NCBI GenBank assembly: GCA_050248155.1
Contig: JBFWSW010000011.1
Location: 1-64,000 of the forward strand
Origin: VFMC01 sp050248155
Lineage (GTDB): Bacteria; Actinomycetota; Acidimicrobiia; Acidimicrobiales; Ilumatobacteraceae
Length of the DNA: 64,000 bases
Direction of reading: 5' to 3'
Made by a program: the position numbers and the translations under genes. Shown one piece after another: positions 23,878-32,278 of the stretch; positions within the stretch are counted from its first letter, which is position 1, and every line of letters begins with the position of its first letter. The notes under the pieces were generated by a model. The model saw only the letters and a list, made by a program, of their open reading frames with translations, ran no database searches and was not told the origin of the DNA.

Positions 23878-24531
23878 ATGGAGACCTACGTGGTTCGCGT
23901 GTGGCTGCCCGACCGTCCGGGAGCGCTCGGCCAGGTGGCGAGCCGCATCGGTGCGCTGCGTGGCGACGTCATCGGCATCGACATCCTCGAGCGCGGTGGC
24001 GGGCGAGCAGTCGACGAGCTCGTCGTCGCGCTGCCCGACGGGTCGGTGATCGATCTGCTCGTCACCGAGATCACCCAGGTCGACGGCGTCGCCGTCGAGG
24101 ACGTCCGCCGGGTTGCGAGCGATCGCCCCGAGTCAGGCCTGATCGCCCTGCAGGTGGCGGCGGTCCTCGCCGAGGCGGCACCGCCCGATCGTCTCGCGAC
24201 CCTGTGTCAGCGCCTCCTCGACCTGCTCGACGGCGACTGGGTGGTCGCACTCGACGACGCGTCCGAGCGCGCCCTCGTCACGGTCGGGTCGCCACCCGAG
24301 TGCGGGTGGATCGCGGCGTTCGCGCAGGGCAGCCGGCACCTGGGCGCCGCAGAGCACGCGGCGGCCGCAGCGGACGACCTCGCGTGGTCGCACCTCGCGG
24401 TCGGGCACATGACCGTCGCGGTCGGGCGGAGCGGGCGCCCTTTCCACACGCGGGAGCGACAGCAGATGGTGCTGCTGTGCCGTGTGGCCGACGCACTGCT
24501 GGCCTCAGCCGTCGTCGGCCCACCTGCGTGA
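23878..24531 (+). CDS. ACT-domain protein
   Basis: 217 residues. The first 75 form an ACT domain (VVRVWLPDRPGALGQVASRIGALRGDVIGIDI), a small-molecule sensor fold often binding amino acids. The remainder looks like a degenerate GAF-like or helical domain without catalytic motifs. Stands alone after alaC, so amino-acid-linked regulation is plausible. Its last 27 bases overlap glpK on the other strand. Confidence 0.75.
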   Translation: METYVVRVWLPDRPGALGQVASRIGALRGDVIGIDILERGGGRAVDELVVALPDGSVIDLLVTEITQVDGVAVEDVRRVASDRPESGLIALQVAAVLAEAAPPDRLATLCQRLLDLLDGDWVVALDDASERALVTVGSPPECGWIAAFAQGSRHLGAAEHAAAAADDLAWSHLAVGHMTVAVGRSGRPFHTRERQQMVLLCRVADALLASAVVGPPA

Positions 24532-26007
24532 CCGCTCGACGGCCTGCAGCCACTGGCCGTGCAACATGTCGGCGATCACGCGCATGTCGCCGCCCTCCGG
24601 TGTGAACTCGGCGTCCAGCTCCCACCGCGCGCCGATCGCGTCGAGCGACGGCCACACGCCCTCGGCGAGGCCGGCGAGGAACGCAGCGCCGAGCGAGGTC
24701 GTCTCCTGATCGACGGGCCGCCGGACGGGCACACCCAGCTGCTCTGCCTGCATCTGCATCAAGATGTCCATCACCGATGCGCCGCCGTCGACGCGCAGAT
24801 CGGAGATGGGGGTGCCGGACGCGGCGACCATCGCGTCGACGACGTCACGGGTCTGGTAGGCCATCGCCTCGACGCAAGCCCGGGCGAGATGCGCGCGGGT
24901 GGTGCCGCGGGTGATGCCGAGCACGGTGCCGCGAGCGTGTGGGTCCCACCACGGGCTGCCGAGCCCGGTGAACGCGGGCACGAGGTACACGCCGCCGTTG
25001 TCGGGCACGCCGGCAGCAAGTGCACCGATCTCGGCCGACTCACCGATCAACGAGAGTCCGTCGCGCAGCCACTGCACGGCGGCGCCGGTGACGAAGATCG
25101 CGCCCTCGAGCGCGTATGCCGTCGAGCCGTCGGCGAGCGTCCACGCGACCGTGGTCAACATGCCCTCGGTCGGTGGCGGGCACGTGGCACCGACGTTCAT
25201 CAGCACGAAGCTGCCCGTGCCGTAGGTGTTCTTCGCCATGCCCGGTGCGCAACAGGCCTGCCCGAAGAGCGCCGCCTGCTGGTCGCCGGCGATGCCGCTG
25301 ATCGGGATGCCGGCAGGCACGCCGCATCGGTCGGAGGTGAGGCCGAACCGTCCGCTCGACGGCAGGACGACCGGCAGGGCGTCGACCGGTACGTGCAGCA
25401 GGTCGCACAGCTCGGGCGACCAGGCGAGCGAGTGCAGGTCGAACAGCATCGTGCGGCTCGCGTTCGACGGATCGGTGGCATGGACCTCGCCGCCGGTGAG
25501 GTTCCAGAGGATCCACGAATCGATGGTGCCGAGCGCGAGGTGCTCGTCGACCGCGATGTCGCGGTTCGCCAGCATCCACTCGAACTTGGTGCCGGTGAAG
25601 TATGGGTCGAGCACGAGCCCCGTGCGCTCGCGCACGAGCGGCAACGCTCCGCTCGCAGCCAGCTCGTCGCAGCGCGCCGCGGTCCGGCGGTCCTGCCACA
25701 CGATCGCGTTGCCGTGCGGCACACCTGTGCGACGGTCCCAGGCGACGGCGGTCTCGCGCTGGTTGGTGATGCCGACGGCGACGACGTCGGCGCCCGCACC
25801 GCGGGCCTCGGCGACGACCTCGAGCATCGTCTCGCGCACCCGCTCCCAGATCTCGACGGCGTCGTGCTCGACCCATCCGGGCTGCGGGTAGTGCTGCTCG
25901 AACTCGCGGTAGCTCGAGAGCGACGGTGCGTCGACGAACACGGCGCGGCTGCGCACCCCGGTGGTGCCCGCGTCGATCGCGATCACGCAGCGACGATCGT
26001 CGGCCAT
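24505..26007 (-). CDS. glpK: Glycerol kinase
   Basis: 500 residues. ATP plus glycerol to sn-glycerol-3-phosphate. AIDAGTTGVRSRAVFVD at the N-terminus, GITNQRETAVAWDRRTG, substrate segment DPYFTGTKFEWML, catalytic GDQQAALFGQ, and the FGGY signature VDGGASVMDILMQMQAEQLG. Full length. The ATG shares one base with the stop of the small membrane gene upstream. It is the better glpK of the two FGGY genes here and lies 13 kb from glpD. Confidence 0.93.
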   Translation of the reverse strand: MADDRRCVIAIDAGTTGVRSRAVFVDAPSLSSYREFEQHYPQPGWVEHDAVEIWERVRETMLEVVAEARGAGADVVAVGITNQRETAVAWDRRTGVPHGNAIVWQDRRTAARCDELAASGALPLVRERTGLVLDPYFTGTKFEWMLANRDIAVDEHLALGTIDSWILWNLTGGEVHATDPSNASRTMLFDLHSLAWSPELCDLLHVPVDALPVVLPSSGRFGLTSDRCGVPAGIPISGIAGDQQAALFGQACCAPGMAKNTYGTGSFVLMNVGATCPPPTEGMLTTVAWTLADGSTAYALEGAIFVTGAAVQWLRDGLSLIGESAEIGALAAGVPDNGGVYLVPAFTGLGSPWWDPHARGTVLGITRGTTRAHLARACVEAMAYQTRDVVDAMVAASGTPISDLRVDGGASVMDILMQMQAEQLGVPVRRPVDQETTSLGAAFLAGLAEGVWPSLDAIGARWELDAEFTPEGGDMRVIADMLHGQWLQAVERSRRWADDG

Positions 26008-26351
26008 CAGCGCTTGCGCTTCGAGCTCGGCCGATGGCGCGGACCGGTGGAGGTGCGCCGGGTCGGGGCAGGCCTGCTGCGCGCGGTCGATGCCGCCTGC
26101 GTGGGCCGTGTCACCCGGGTCTCGCGCTCGGCGCGCAGGTCACGCAGCGTCTTGCGCTGGTAGCCGAACTTCGCCAGCAGCGCGCCGATGCCGACGAACA
26201 GCGGCCCGCTGACGAGCAGCCCGCTGACCAACCCAACCGACATCCGGTCACGGAAGACGATCAGGAAGATGAGCAGCATGATGCCCACGTACAGCAACCA
26301 GTCGCGAACGAGACGCTGCCACGGCACCGGTCGCGACGAATCCCACGCCAT
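26007..26351 (-). CDS. Small two-helix membrane protein with basic tail
   Basis: 114 residues: membrane helices at about 18-34 and 40-60, then a strongly basic Arg/Thr/Pro tail (about 70-114) facing the cytoplasm by the positive-inside rule. Coupled to glpK by a 1-base stop/start overlap. No family recognised; not a GlpF-type facilitator (far too small). Confidence 0.65.
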   Translation of the reverse strand: MAWDSSRPVPWQRLVRDWLLYVGIMLLIFLIVFRDRMSVGLVSGLLVSGPLFVGIGALLAKFGYQRKTLRDLRAERETRVTRPTQAASTARSRPAPTRRTSTGPRHRPSSKRKR

Positions 26352-26357
26352 CTCCTG

Positions 26358-26363
26358 TTCCTA
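26358..26363 (-). promoter_or_regulatory. -10-like element TAGGAA before the glpK unit
   Basis: Minus-strand TAGGAA ends 6 bases before the ATG at 26351. Last base not T. An AGGAG also abuts the ATG but is too close to serve as a ribosome site. Confidence 0.35.
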
Positions 26364-26415
26364 GCACGCGAGTGCCGCGGGCCGGCGCTCCGGCCGGGTG
26401 AGCGCGCACGGCCAA

Positions 26416-26421
26416 TACACT
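26416..26421 (+). promoter_or_regulatory. -10 element TACACT for pfk (leaderless)
   Basis: TACACT ends 8 bases before GTG 26430. Confidence 0.5.
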
Positions 26422-26429
26422 CGGGTCAC

Positions 26430-27464
26430 GTGCGCGTCGGCATCTTGACCGGTGGTGGTGACTGTCCGGGCCTCAACGCGGTCATCCGCGCCATCGTCCG
26501 CAAGGGCGAGCAGGTCTTCGGCGACGAGCTGATCGGGTTCCTCGACGCGTGGGACGGGGTGATCAACCGGCGAACCATGCACCTCGACGTGTCGTCGCTG
26601 CGCGGCATGCTGCCGAAGGGTGGCACCCTGCTCGGCACGCGGCGAGGCAGCCCGTACGACACGTCCGACGGGCCCCGGCGGGTGTGCGACACGTTCCGCG
26701 ACATGGGGCTCGACGCGCTCATCGTCATCGGTGGCAACGGGTCGCTCAGCGTGGCGTGCCAGCTGCACAGCGACTTCGACCTGCCGATCGTCGGTGTTCC
26801 GAAGACGATCGACAACGACGTCGTCGGCACCGATCTGACCTTCGGGTTCACCACCGCGGTGCAGATCGCGACCGACGCCATCGACCGCCTGCACACCACC
26901 GCCGAGAGCCACGACCGGGTGATGGTGGTCGAGGTGATGGGCCGGCATGCCGGCTGGATCGCGACGCACGCCGGGATCGCCGGCGGCGCGACCGTCATCC
27001 TCATCCCGGAGAAGCCGTTCGACATCGACGAGGTGTGCGCCATCTTGCGCCAACGCCACGACCGCGGTCGCTACGCGTCGATCGTCGTGGTGGCCGAAGG
27101 CGCCGAGCCGGTACCCGGCACGTTGCCGGTGGGGGAGAAGGTGTATGACCCGTTCGGCCACGTCCGGTTGGGTGGCGTGGCCGAGACCATCGCCCAGGCG
27201 ATCGAGGAGCGGACGGGTTTCGAGTCGCGCGTCGTGATGCTCGGGCACATCCAGCGCGGCGGCACTCCCACCGCATACGACCGCGTGCTGGCCACCCGGT
27301 ACGGGGTCGAGGCGATCGACGCCGTGCACGAGTCGCAGTGGGGCAAGATGACCGCGCTGCAGGGATCGGCGGTGGTGATGGTGCCGCTGAACGAGACCGT
27401 CGGGCGGACCCGGCCGGTCGACATCCACCTCTACCGCGACATCGCCTCGGTGTTCTTCGGTTGA
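26430..27464 (+). CDS. pfkA: 6-phosphofructokinase
   Basis: 344 residues. Phosphorylates fructose-6-phosphate. GILTGGGDCPGLNAVIRA, the phosphate-donor loop IGGNGSLSVA, substrate loop VPKTIDNDVVGTD, VEVMGRHAGWIA and LGHIQRGGTPTAYDR. At the E. coli position 104 equivalent it has Gly (ATP type), but at the 124 equivalent Lys (usual in PPi enzymes), and the Asp before Gly104 is Asn. This is the mixed group III pattern; ATP is the likelier donor. Confidence 0.93.
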   Translation: MRVGILTGGGDCPGLNAVIRAIVRKGEQVFGDELIGFLDAWDGVINRRTMHLDVSSLRGMLPKGGTLLGTRRGSPYDTSDGPRRVCDTFRDMGLDALIVIGGNGSLSVACQLHSDFDLPIVGVPKTIDNDVVGTDLTFGFTTAVQIATDAIDRLHTTAESHDRVMVVEVMGRHAGWIATHAGIAGGATVILIPEKPFDIDEVCAILRQRHDRGRYASIVVVAEGAEPVPGTLPVGEKVYDPFGHVRLGGVAETIAQAIEERTGFESRVVMLGHIQRGGTPTAYDRVLATRYGVEAIDAVHESQWGKMTALQGSAVVMVPLNETVGRTRPVDIHLYRDIASVFFG

Positions 27465-27471
27465 CGCAGAG

Positions 27472-28080
27472 CTACTGCTCGCTCGGCACGGCCGGATAGG
27501 CGGGTTGCGTGCTGGGCTCGAGGCCCGGGTAGTCGTACACGGTCAACGGGTCGGACTGCAGCTCGCCGCTGCTGGCCGGCCATCGCGTGTCGGCGCCTTC
27601 GACCGTGATGACGACCCCGGTGACGCCGCTGACCTCGCTCAGCGAGTACACGATCTGGGCGAGTGCCAAGATCAGCTCGTCGCCGCGCAGCTGGGTGATC
27701 GCGTCGTTCAGGTCGAGGGCGAGCACCCCACCCGACCGCCGGGTGATCCCGAGCACTTGCGTGTCGGACGGCAGCCCGCTGCGGAACCGGTCCTCGAACT
27801 CGTTGCTGTTCGGTCCGGCGAGCAGCGCGGCCATCACGGCCGCGGGGTCGTCGTCGATGTCGCGAGCGACCGACCGCAGACGTGACGGCTGTCCGGGGAC
27901 GTCCGGCGCCAGCAGGTAGATCCGTCCCGCACCCGCCGCGGCCTGGCCCACGTCGGAGGGGTCCTGCACGTTCAGGTCGAGGTCCTTGGCGTCGATGTCT
28001 CGCGGGCTGTTGTCGGACGCGACCGAGCACGCCGCGAGGAGCGACGCGCCGAGCACGAGCGCTGCGGCCACCCGCCGCAT
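27472..28080 (-). CDS. Short GerMN lipoprotein, LpqB-like
   Basis: 202 residues. Signal peptide with lipobox at LLAACS (Cys18), then a GerMN domain (about 52-175: RIYLLAPD, LLAGPNSNEFEDRF, LDLNDAITQLRGDELILALAQIVYSLSEV). Third gene of mtrA-mtrB-x, where other actinomycetes have LpqB of about 580 residues with a beta-propeller. Here the propeller is missing. Its start shares one base with the mtrB stop (TGATG). LpqB modulates MtrB in mycobacteria, so an accessory role is inferred. Confidence 0.85.
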   Translation of the reverse strand: MRRVAAALVLGASLLAACSVASDNSPRDIDAKDLDLNVQDPSDVGQAAAGAGRIYLLAPDVPGQPSRLRSVARDIDDDPAAVMAALLAGPNSNEFEDRFRSGLPSDTQVLGITRRSGGVLALDLNDAITQLRGDELILALAQIVYSLSEVSGVTGVVITVEGADTRWPASSGELQSDPLTVYDYPGLEPSTQPAYPAVPSEQ

Positions 28081-29603
28081 CAGACCCCCACCTCCTCGGC
28101 CGGCAGTTCGAGCACGAAGCGGGCGCCCGGTTCTCCATCGGTGCGGTCCTCGACCCACACCCGCCCCCCGTGCAGCCGGATGTGCTCGTCGACCAGCGCG
28201 AGACCGAGGCCGGCACCGTCGCTCGAGCTGCGGCGCCCCGCCACGCCGCCGCGAGCGAAGCGCTCGAACACGAGGTCGCGCTCCTCGACGGGGACGCCGG
28301 GGCCGTGGTCCTCGACGGCGATCCAGACGTGCCCGATCGGTTCGCCCTCGTTGTCGGGTTCGGAGACGTGCACCTCGGGTTGGCCGCCACCGTGGAGCCG
28401 GGCGTTGTCGACGAGGTTGGCGATGACGCGCGCGAGACGCCGCCGGTCGCCCTGCATCACCATCCGCTCGCCTCGGTCGGTGACGTCCACGACGGTCTGG
28501 GGCATGCTGCTGACGGCGACGGCCTGGCGGACGAACTCGGCGACGAGGAGGTCCTCGGTGTGCAACCGGATCGCCCCGGCATCGAACCGGGAGATCTCGA
28601 GCAGGTCCTCGACCAGGCCCTGGAACCGGGCGACGTCGCTGACGAGCAGATCGAGCGCGGTCTGGGCGCGCTCGGGCATCTCGGCGCGCCGCGCCTGCAT
28701 CACCTCGACGCTGGCGGCGAGCGTCATGAGGGGCGACCGGAGCTCGTGGCTGACGTCGCTCGCGAACCGGGCGTCGCGCTCGACGCGGGCCTGCAGGGCA
28801 GCGGCCATGTCGTTGAACGAGTTGGCGAGCATGCGCAGGTCGACGTCGTCGGTCGCCTCGAGCCGGGTGTCGAGCCGACCGCCTGCGATGAGCTGCGCGG
28901 CCTGCGCCGCCTCGGCCAGTGGCCGCACCGCGCGGTTGGCGGCGAACCACCCGATGACCACGCCGAACATCGAGGTGATGACGGCTCCGAACAGCAGCGA
29001 CAGGCCGACGCTGTCGAGGGTGTCGTTGACCTCGCTGATGCTGACGAACTCGAAGTACGTCGCGCTGACACCGGGCATCGGGATGCCGACGACGATCACC
29101 GGCTCGTCGTCGATGATCGTCGTCATCCGCGCCGCGACGCCGTCCTCGAACACTCTCGTGTGGAGCTGCGCCGGTATCTGATCCTGCCCGTAGCGGAGCG
29201 GATCGGATGCCTGCCACGTGTCGCGGTAGAAGATCGCGGTGCGATCGATGCCCTGGCTCCGCAGGCGACGGATGGCCCCGTCGGCGTTGACGGGCTGGCC
29301 GGCGAGCTCGCTCGCCGCGACCGTCGCGTTGCGGGTGGCCGACGTCACGGCCTGCCGGTCGCGCTGGGCGACCAAGCTGCTGCGGGTGAAGCTGTAGGCG
29401 GCCGCCGCGAGGAACACGGCGAGCAGCAGCGCGCCGAGGGAGAACATCAGCAGCACGCGGGTACGGAGCCCGAGGCGCGTCAGCCGCAGCCCGCCCATGC
29501 GAGCGGCGAACCGGTTCCATCGGGTCGGCAGAGGATTCGACGCCGATGCATCGACCGCCACGTCGGTCACGGCGCGCTGCTCACCTTCGGCGTGCCGCCT
29601 CAT
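28080..29603 (-). CDS. mtrB: Sensor histidine kinase MtrB
   Basis: 507 residues. Two membrane helices (about 48-70 and 195-220) flank an extracytoplasmic sensor of about 125 residues. HAMP region (about 215-270), HisKA with phosphoacceptor His286 in DVSHELRSPL, and ATPase motifs NLVDNARLHG, VEDHGPGVP and GAGLGLALV. Order and neighbours match mtrAB, which controls cell wall and division in actinobacteria. The start lies in the second copy of a 13-bp tandem duplication, and only this ATG is in frame. Confidence 0.9.
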   Translation of the reverse strand: MRRHAEGEQRAVTDVAVDASASNPLPTRWNRFAARMGGLRLTRLGLRTRVLLMFSLGALLLAVFLAAAAYSFTRSSLVAQRDRQAVTSATRNATVAASELAGQPVNADGAIRRLRSQGIDRTAIFYRDTWQASDPLRYGQDQIPAQLHTRVFEDGVAARMTTIIDDEPVIVVGIPMPGVSATYFEFVSISEVNDTLDSVGLSLLFGAVITSMFGVVIGWFAANRAVRPLAEAAQAAQLIAGGRLDTRLEATDDVDLRMLANSFNDMAAALQARVERDARFASDVSHELRSPLMTLAASVEVMQARRAEMPERAQTALDLLVSDVARFQGLVEDLLEISRFDAGAIRLHTEDLLVAEFVRQAVAVSSMPQTVVDVTDRGERMVMQGDRRRLARVIANLVDNARLHGGGQPEVHVSEPDNEGEPIGHVWIAVEDHGPGVPVEERDLVFERFARGGVAGRRSSSDGAGLGLALVDEHIRLHGGRVWVEDRTDGEPGARFVLELPAEEVGV

Positions 29604-29619
29604 CGGGCCGCCTCATCGG
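29594..29619. repeat. Perfect 13-bp tandem duplication at the mtrB start
   Basis: GCCGCCTCATCGG occurs twice back to back (29594-29606, 29607-29619). On the minus strand it duplicates an ATGAGG, but 13 bases is not a multiple of three, so the upstream ATG is out of frame with mtrB. Confidence 0.8.
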
Positions 29620-29623
29620 GTCA

Positions 29624-30313
29624 TCACGACTGCAGGCGATAGCCGAGGCCCCGCACCGTGACGACGTGTCGCGGGTTGGCGGGATCGGCCTCGACCTTCG
29701 TCCGCAGACGGCGCACGTGGACATCGACCAACCGCCCGTCGCCGAAGTAGTCGTACCCCCACACCTTGTCGAGCAAGCTCTCGCGGCTGAACACCCGGCC
29801 GGGGTTCTGCGCCAGCTCGCACAGCAGCCGGAACTCGGTCTTGGTGAGGTGCAGCTCGACGCCGTCGCGCAGGACCTTGCCTTCTTCCGGCACGATCTCG
29901 AGGTTGCCGAAGGAGAGCTTCGCGTGGCCGGCGACGATCGGTCGGATGCGTCGCAGCAGCGCGCGGATGCGTGCCGACAGCTCCTTCGGGGCGAACGGCT
30001 TGGTGAGGTAGTCGTCGGCGCCCGCCTCGAGCCCGGCGACCACGTCGTGGGTGTCGTTCCGGGCGGTCACCATGACGATCGGCACGTCGCTGTGTCGGCG
30101 CAGCGTGCGGCAGAGCTCGAACCCGTCGATGCCCGGCAACATGATGTCGATCAGCACGACGTCGGGTGTGGCGCGGCCGAAGAGGTCGATGGCCTCCTCG
30201 CCGCTGCCGGCCTCGTCGACCGTCCACCCCTCGTCCTCGAGCGCCAGCTTGACTGCCGAGCGGATGCGCTCGTCGTCCTCGACTGCCAAGATGCGAGTAC
30301 CCACGGGGCACAT
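29624..30313 (-). CDS. mtrA: Response regulator MtrA (OmpR family)
   Basis: 229 residues. Receiver domain with DD at 13-14, phospho-Asp56 (VVLIDIMLPG), Thr/Lys switch residues (VTARN, TKPFAPKEL); C-terminal winged helix (KTEFRLLCELAQNPGRVFSRESLLDKVWGY, RRLRTKVE). Paired with MtrB 20 bases downstream. ATG 30313 is used here; an in-frame GTG three codons later sits 7 bases after CATCAT and would fit the leaderless pattern. Confidence 0.92.
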   Translation of the reverse strand: MCPVGTRILAVEDDERIRSAVKLALEDEGWTVDEAGSGEEAIDLFGRATPDVVLIDIMLPGIDGFELCRTLRRHSDVPIVMVTARNDTHDVVAGLEAGADDYLTKPFAPKELSARIRALLRRIRPIVAGHAKLSFGNLEIVPEEGKVLRDGVELHLTKTEFRLLCELAQNPGRVFSRESLLDKVWGYDYFGDGRLVDVHVRRLRTKVEADPANPRHVVTVRGLGYRLQS

Positions 30314-30364
30314 GATGGCAGGAAACGATCGCGATCCGCAGCCTTCTCGCGGCCCGCCGCTCCG

Positions 30365-31150
30365 TCAGGACGCGACAGCGATGAGCTCGACCAGCTGATC
30401 GAACAGTGCTGGGGGAGCGACCAGCACCTCCTCGGGTCGCGCGACCCGGCCGGCGAAATCACCCGATCGGCAGCCTGCCTCACGGGCGATGAGCTCGCCC
30501 GCGGCCAGGTCCCAGGGCCCCAGGTGCTCCTCGAAGTAGGCGTCCAGCCGACCGGCTGCGACGTAGCAGAGGTCGACCGAGGCCGCACCCATGCGGCGGA
30601 TGTCACGCACGTGGGGGATGAGCCGGGCGACCCGCTCGGCCTGCACGCTCCGCCGTTCGGGGTGGTAGCTGAAGCCCGTCGCGACGAGCGCCGACCTGAT
30701 GTCGGTGAGCGCGCTGCACGAGATCGGCCGGCCGTCGAGCGTGGCACCACCGCCGCGGGTGGCCGCGAACATCTCGTCGAGCACCGGCACGTACACCACG
30801 CCGACGAACGTGCCGTCGTCGTCCGCGGCGGCGATGGAGATGCCGTACAGAGGCAGGTCGTACAGGAAGTTCGTCGTGCCGTCGATCGGGTCGACGAGCC
30901 AGCGGACGCCGGTGGTGCCCTCGCTCGACGTGCCCTCCTCGCCCACGATCGCGTCGTCGGGCCGGGCGCCGCGCAGCTGCTCGACGATCAGCTGCTCGGA
31001 CGCTCGGTCGAACTCGGTGACCATGTCGGTCACGGTGGACTTGGTCGCGAGCGACTGCACCCCGCCCCGGCGGCCCTCGGCGACGAGCACGCCGGCCTCG
31101 CGTGCCAGCCGGGTCGCGAGCGCGAGCAGCTCGGTGGCGAGGTCGGTCAT
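30365..31150 (-). CDS. suhB: Inositol monophosphatase family protein
   Basis: 261 residues. Mg-dependent phosphatase with GEEGTSS (motif with metal Glu), WLVDPIDGTTNF and GPWDLAAGELIAREAG. Such enzymes release inositol for phosphatidylinositol lipids, or hydrolyse related phosphates (histidinol phosphate, fructose bisphosphate). Inositol use would fit the PimB-like gene. ATG overlaps the upstream small membrane gene stop (ATGA). Confidence 0.88.
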   Translation of the reverse strand: MTDLATELLALATRLAREAGVLVAEGRRGGVQSLATKSTVTDMVTEFDRASEQLIVEQLRGARPDDAIVGEEGTSSEGTTGVRWLVDPIDGTTNFLYDLPLYGISIAAADDDGTFVGVVYVPVLDEMFAATRGGGATLDGRPISCSALTDIRSALVATGFSYHPERRSVQAERVARLIPHVRDIRRMGAASVDLCYVAAGRLDAYFEEHLGPWDLAAGELIAREAGCRSGDFAGRVARPEEVLVAPPALFDQLVELIAVAS

Positions 31151-31428
31151 CGCCGGCGGGGGCCTTCGCGGCGCTCGATCTCGCGCCACTCGCCGACGGC
31201 TCGCAGCACGAGCACGGCCACGATCGCCATGCCCCCGGCCGCCACCACGGCGCCGGCGAAGGTGCCGAGACCGAGCGGCAGCGCGCAGCTGCCGTCGCAC
31301 TGCAGGTTCACCAGCGCGTAGCCGATGAGCCCACCGGCGAGCCCGGCGACGAGGATCGCCACGAAGGCGGCGATGCGCGCCGCAGGCGGGGGCAGCGCCG
31401 ACAGGGGACGCTCGTCGGGCTCGGGCAC
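31147..31428 (-). CDS. Small membrane protein with two helices
   Basis: 93 residues: helices at about 19-40 and 53-75, joined by a loop holding two Cys (CDGSC), which could form an external disulfide. Basic C-terminus. Coupled by a 4-base overlap to the inositol monophosphatase. GTG start set by TAGCAT 8 bases upstream. No family recognised. Confidence 0.6.
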   Translation of the reverse strand: MPEPDERPLSALPPPAARIAAFVAILVAGLAGGLIGYALVNLQCDGSCALPLGLGTFAGAVVAAGGMAIVAVLVLRAVGEWREIERREGPRRR

Positions 31429-31436
31429 GAGGTCGG

Positions 31437-31442
31437 ATGCTA
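31437..31442 (-). promoter_or_regulatory. -10 element TAGCAT (leaderless, minus strand)
   Basis: Minus-strand TAGCAT ends 8 bases before the GTG at 31428. Confidence 0.5.
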
Positions 31443-31486
31443 CCGCCGGGCGTCGCGACCGCTCGGGCCGCCATCAGCCGCACCGG

Positions 31487-31492
31487 TAGCCT
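31487..31492 (+). promoter_or_regulatory. -10 element TAGCCT for the mannose synthase
   Basis: TAGCCT ends 9 bases before ATG 31502, so the message would have at most 2-3 leader bases. Confidence 0.45.
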
Positions 31493-31501
31493 GCTCGCAT
31501 C

Positions 31502-32251
31502 ATGGCGTCCAGCAGGCGGGTCACGGTGGTGGTGCCCACCTACAACGAGACGGACAACATCGAGACGCTCGTCCGAGCCGTCCGGCACGTGCTGGCGGAC
31601 GCACGCATCGTCGTCGTGGACGACGGCAGCCCCGACGGCACGGCCGAACACGCGGCGCGCTTGGCCGACGAGCTCGGCAACATCGACGTCGTGCGGCGCG
31701 AGCGCAAGGAAGGGCTCGGCGCGGCCTACCGGTTCGGTCTGCGGCGGGCGATCGAAGGTGGCGCCGAGATCTGCGTCCAGATGGACGCCGACCTCTCCCA
31801 CGACGCCTCCGTGCTGCCGGCCCTCGTCGCCATCGTCGAGCACGGCGCCGACGTCGCCATCGGCAGCAGGTACGTGCCCGGCGGGATCACCCTCAACTGG
31901 CCCCGACGTCGGCGCTGGGTGTCGCGATGGGGCAACCGGTACGCGGCCGGCATCCTGGGGCTCGCGATCAACGATGTCACTTCGGGCTACCGGGCCTACC
32001 GCGCCGAGGCGCTCGAGCGGATGGAGCTCGACACGGTGACAGCCGAGGGGTACGGCTTCCAGGTCGAGATGACGTATCGCATCGTGCGTCTCGGCGGCAG
32101 GGTCGTCGAGTTCCCGATCACGTTCCGCGACCGGATGGAGGGCGAGTCGAAGTTCAGCGGGTCGATCATCCGCGAGGCGTTCGGCCTGGTGGTGCGGCTG
32201 TGGATCGCCGATTTCGGGGGCCGTCGGCGGCGGCGTGCGCTCGGTGGTTGA
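31502..32251 (+). CDS. ppm1: Polyprenol monophosphomannose synthase (GT2)
   Basis: 249 residues. Moves mannose from GDP-mannose to polyprenol phosphate at the inner membrane face. GT2 motifs VVPTYNETDNIE, VVDDGSPDGT, QMDADLSHD, IGSRYVPGG, and the C-terminal VEMTYRIVRLGGRVVEFPITFRDR with ESKFSG typical of Dpm1-like enzymes. There is no acyltransferase domain, unlike the fused mycobacterial Ppm1. The lipid product feeds extracytoplasmic mannosylation. Confidence 0.88.
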   Translation: MASSRRVTVVVPTYNETDNIETLVRAVRHVLADARIVVVDDGSPDGTAEHAARLADELGNIDVVRRERKEGLGAAYRFGLRRAIEGGAEICVQMDADLSHDASVLPALVAIVEHGADVAIGSRYVPGGITLNWPRRRRWVSRWGNRYAAGILGLAINDVTSGYRAYRAEALERMELDTVTAEGYGFQVEMTYRIVRLGGRVVEFPITFRDRMEGESKFSGSIIREAFGLVVRLWIADFGGRRRRRALGG

Positions 32252-32278
32252 ACAGGGGCGGTGTGGCAACATGGGCCG

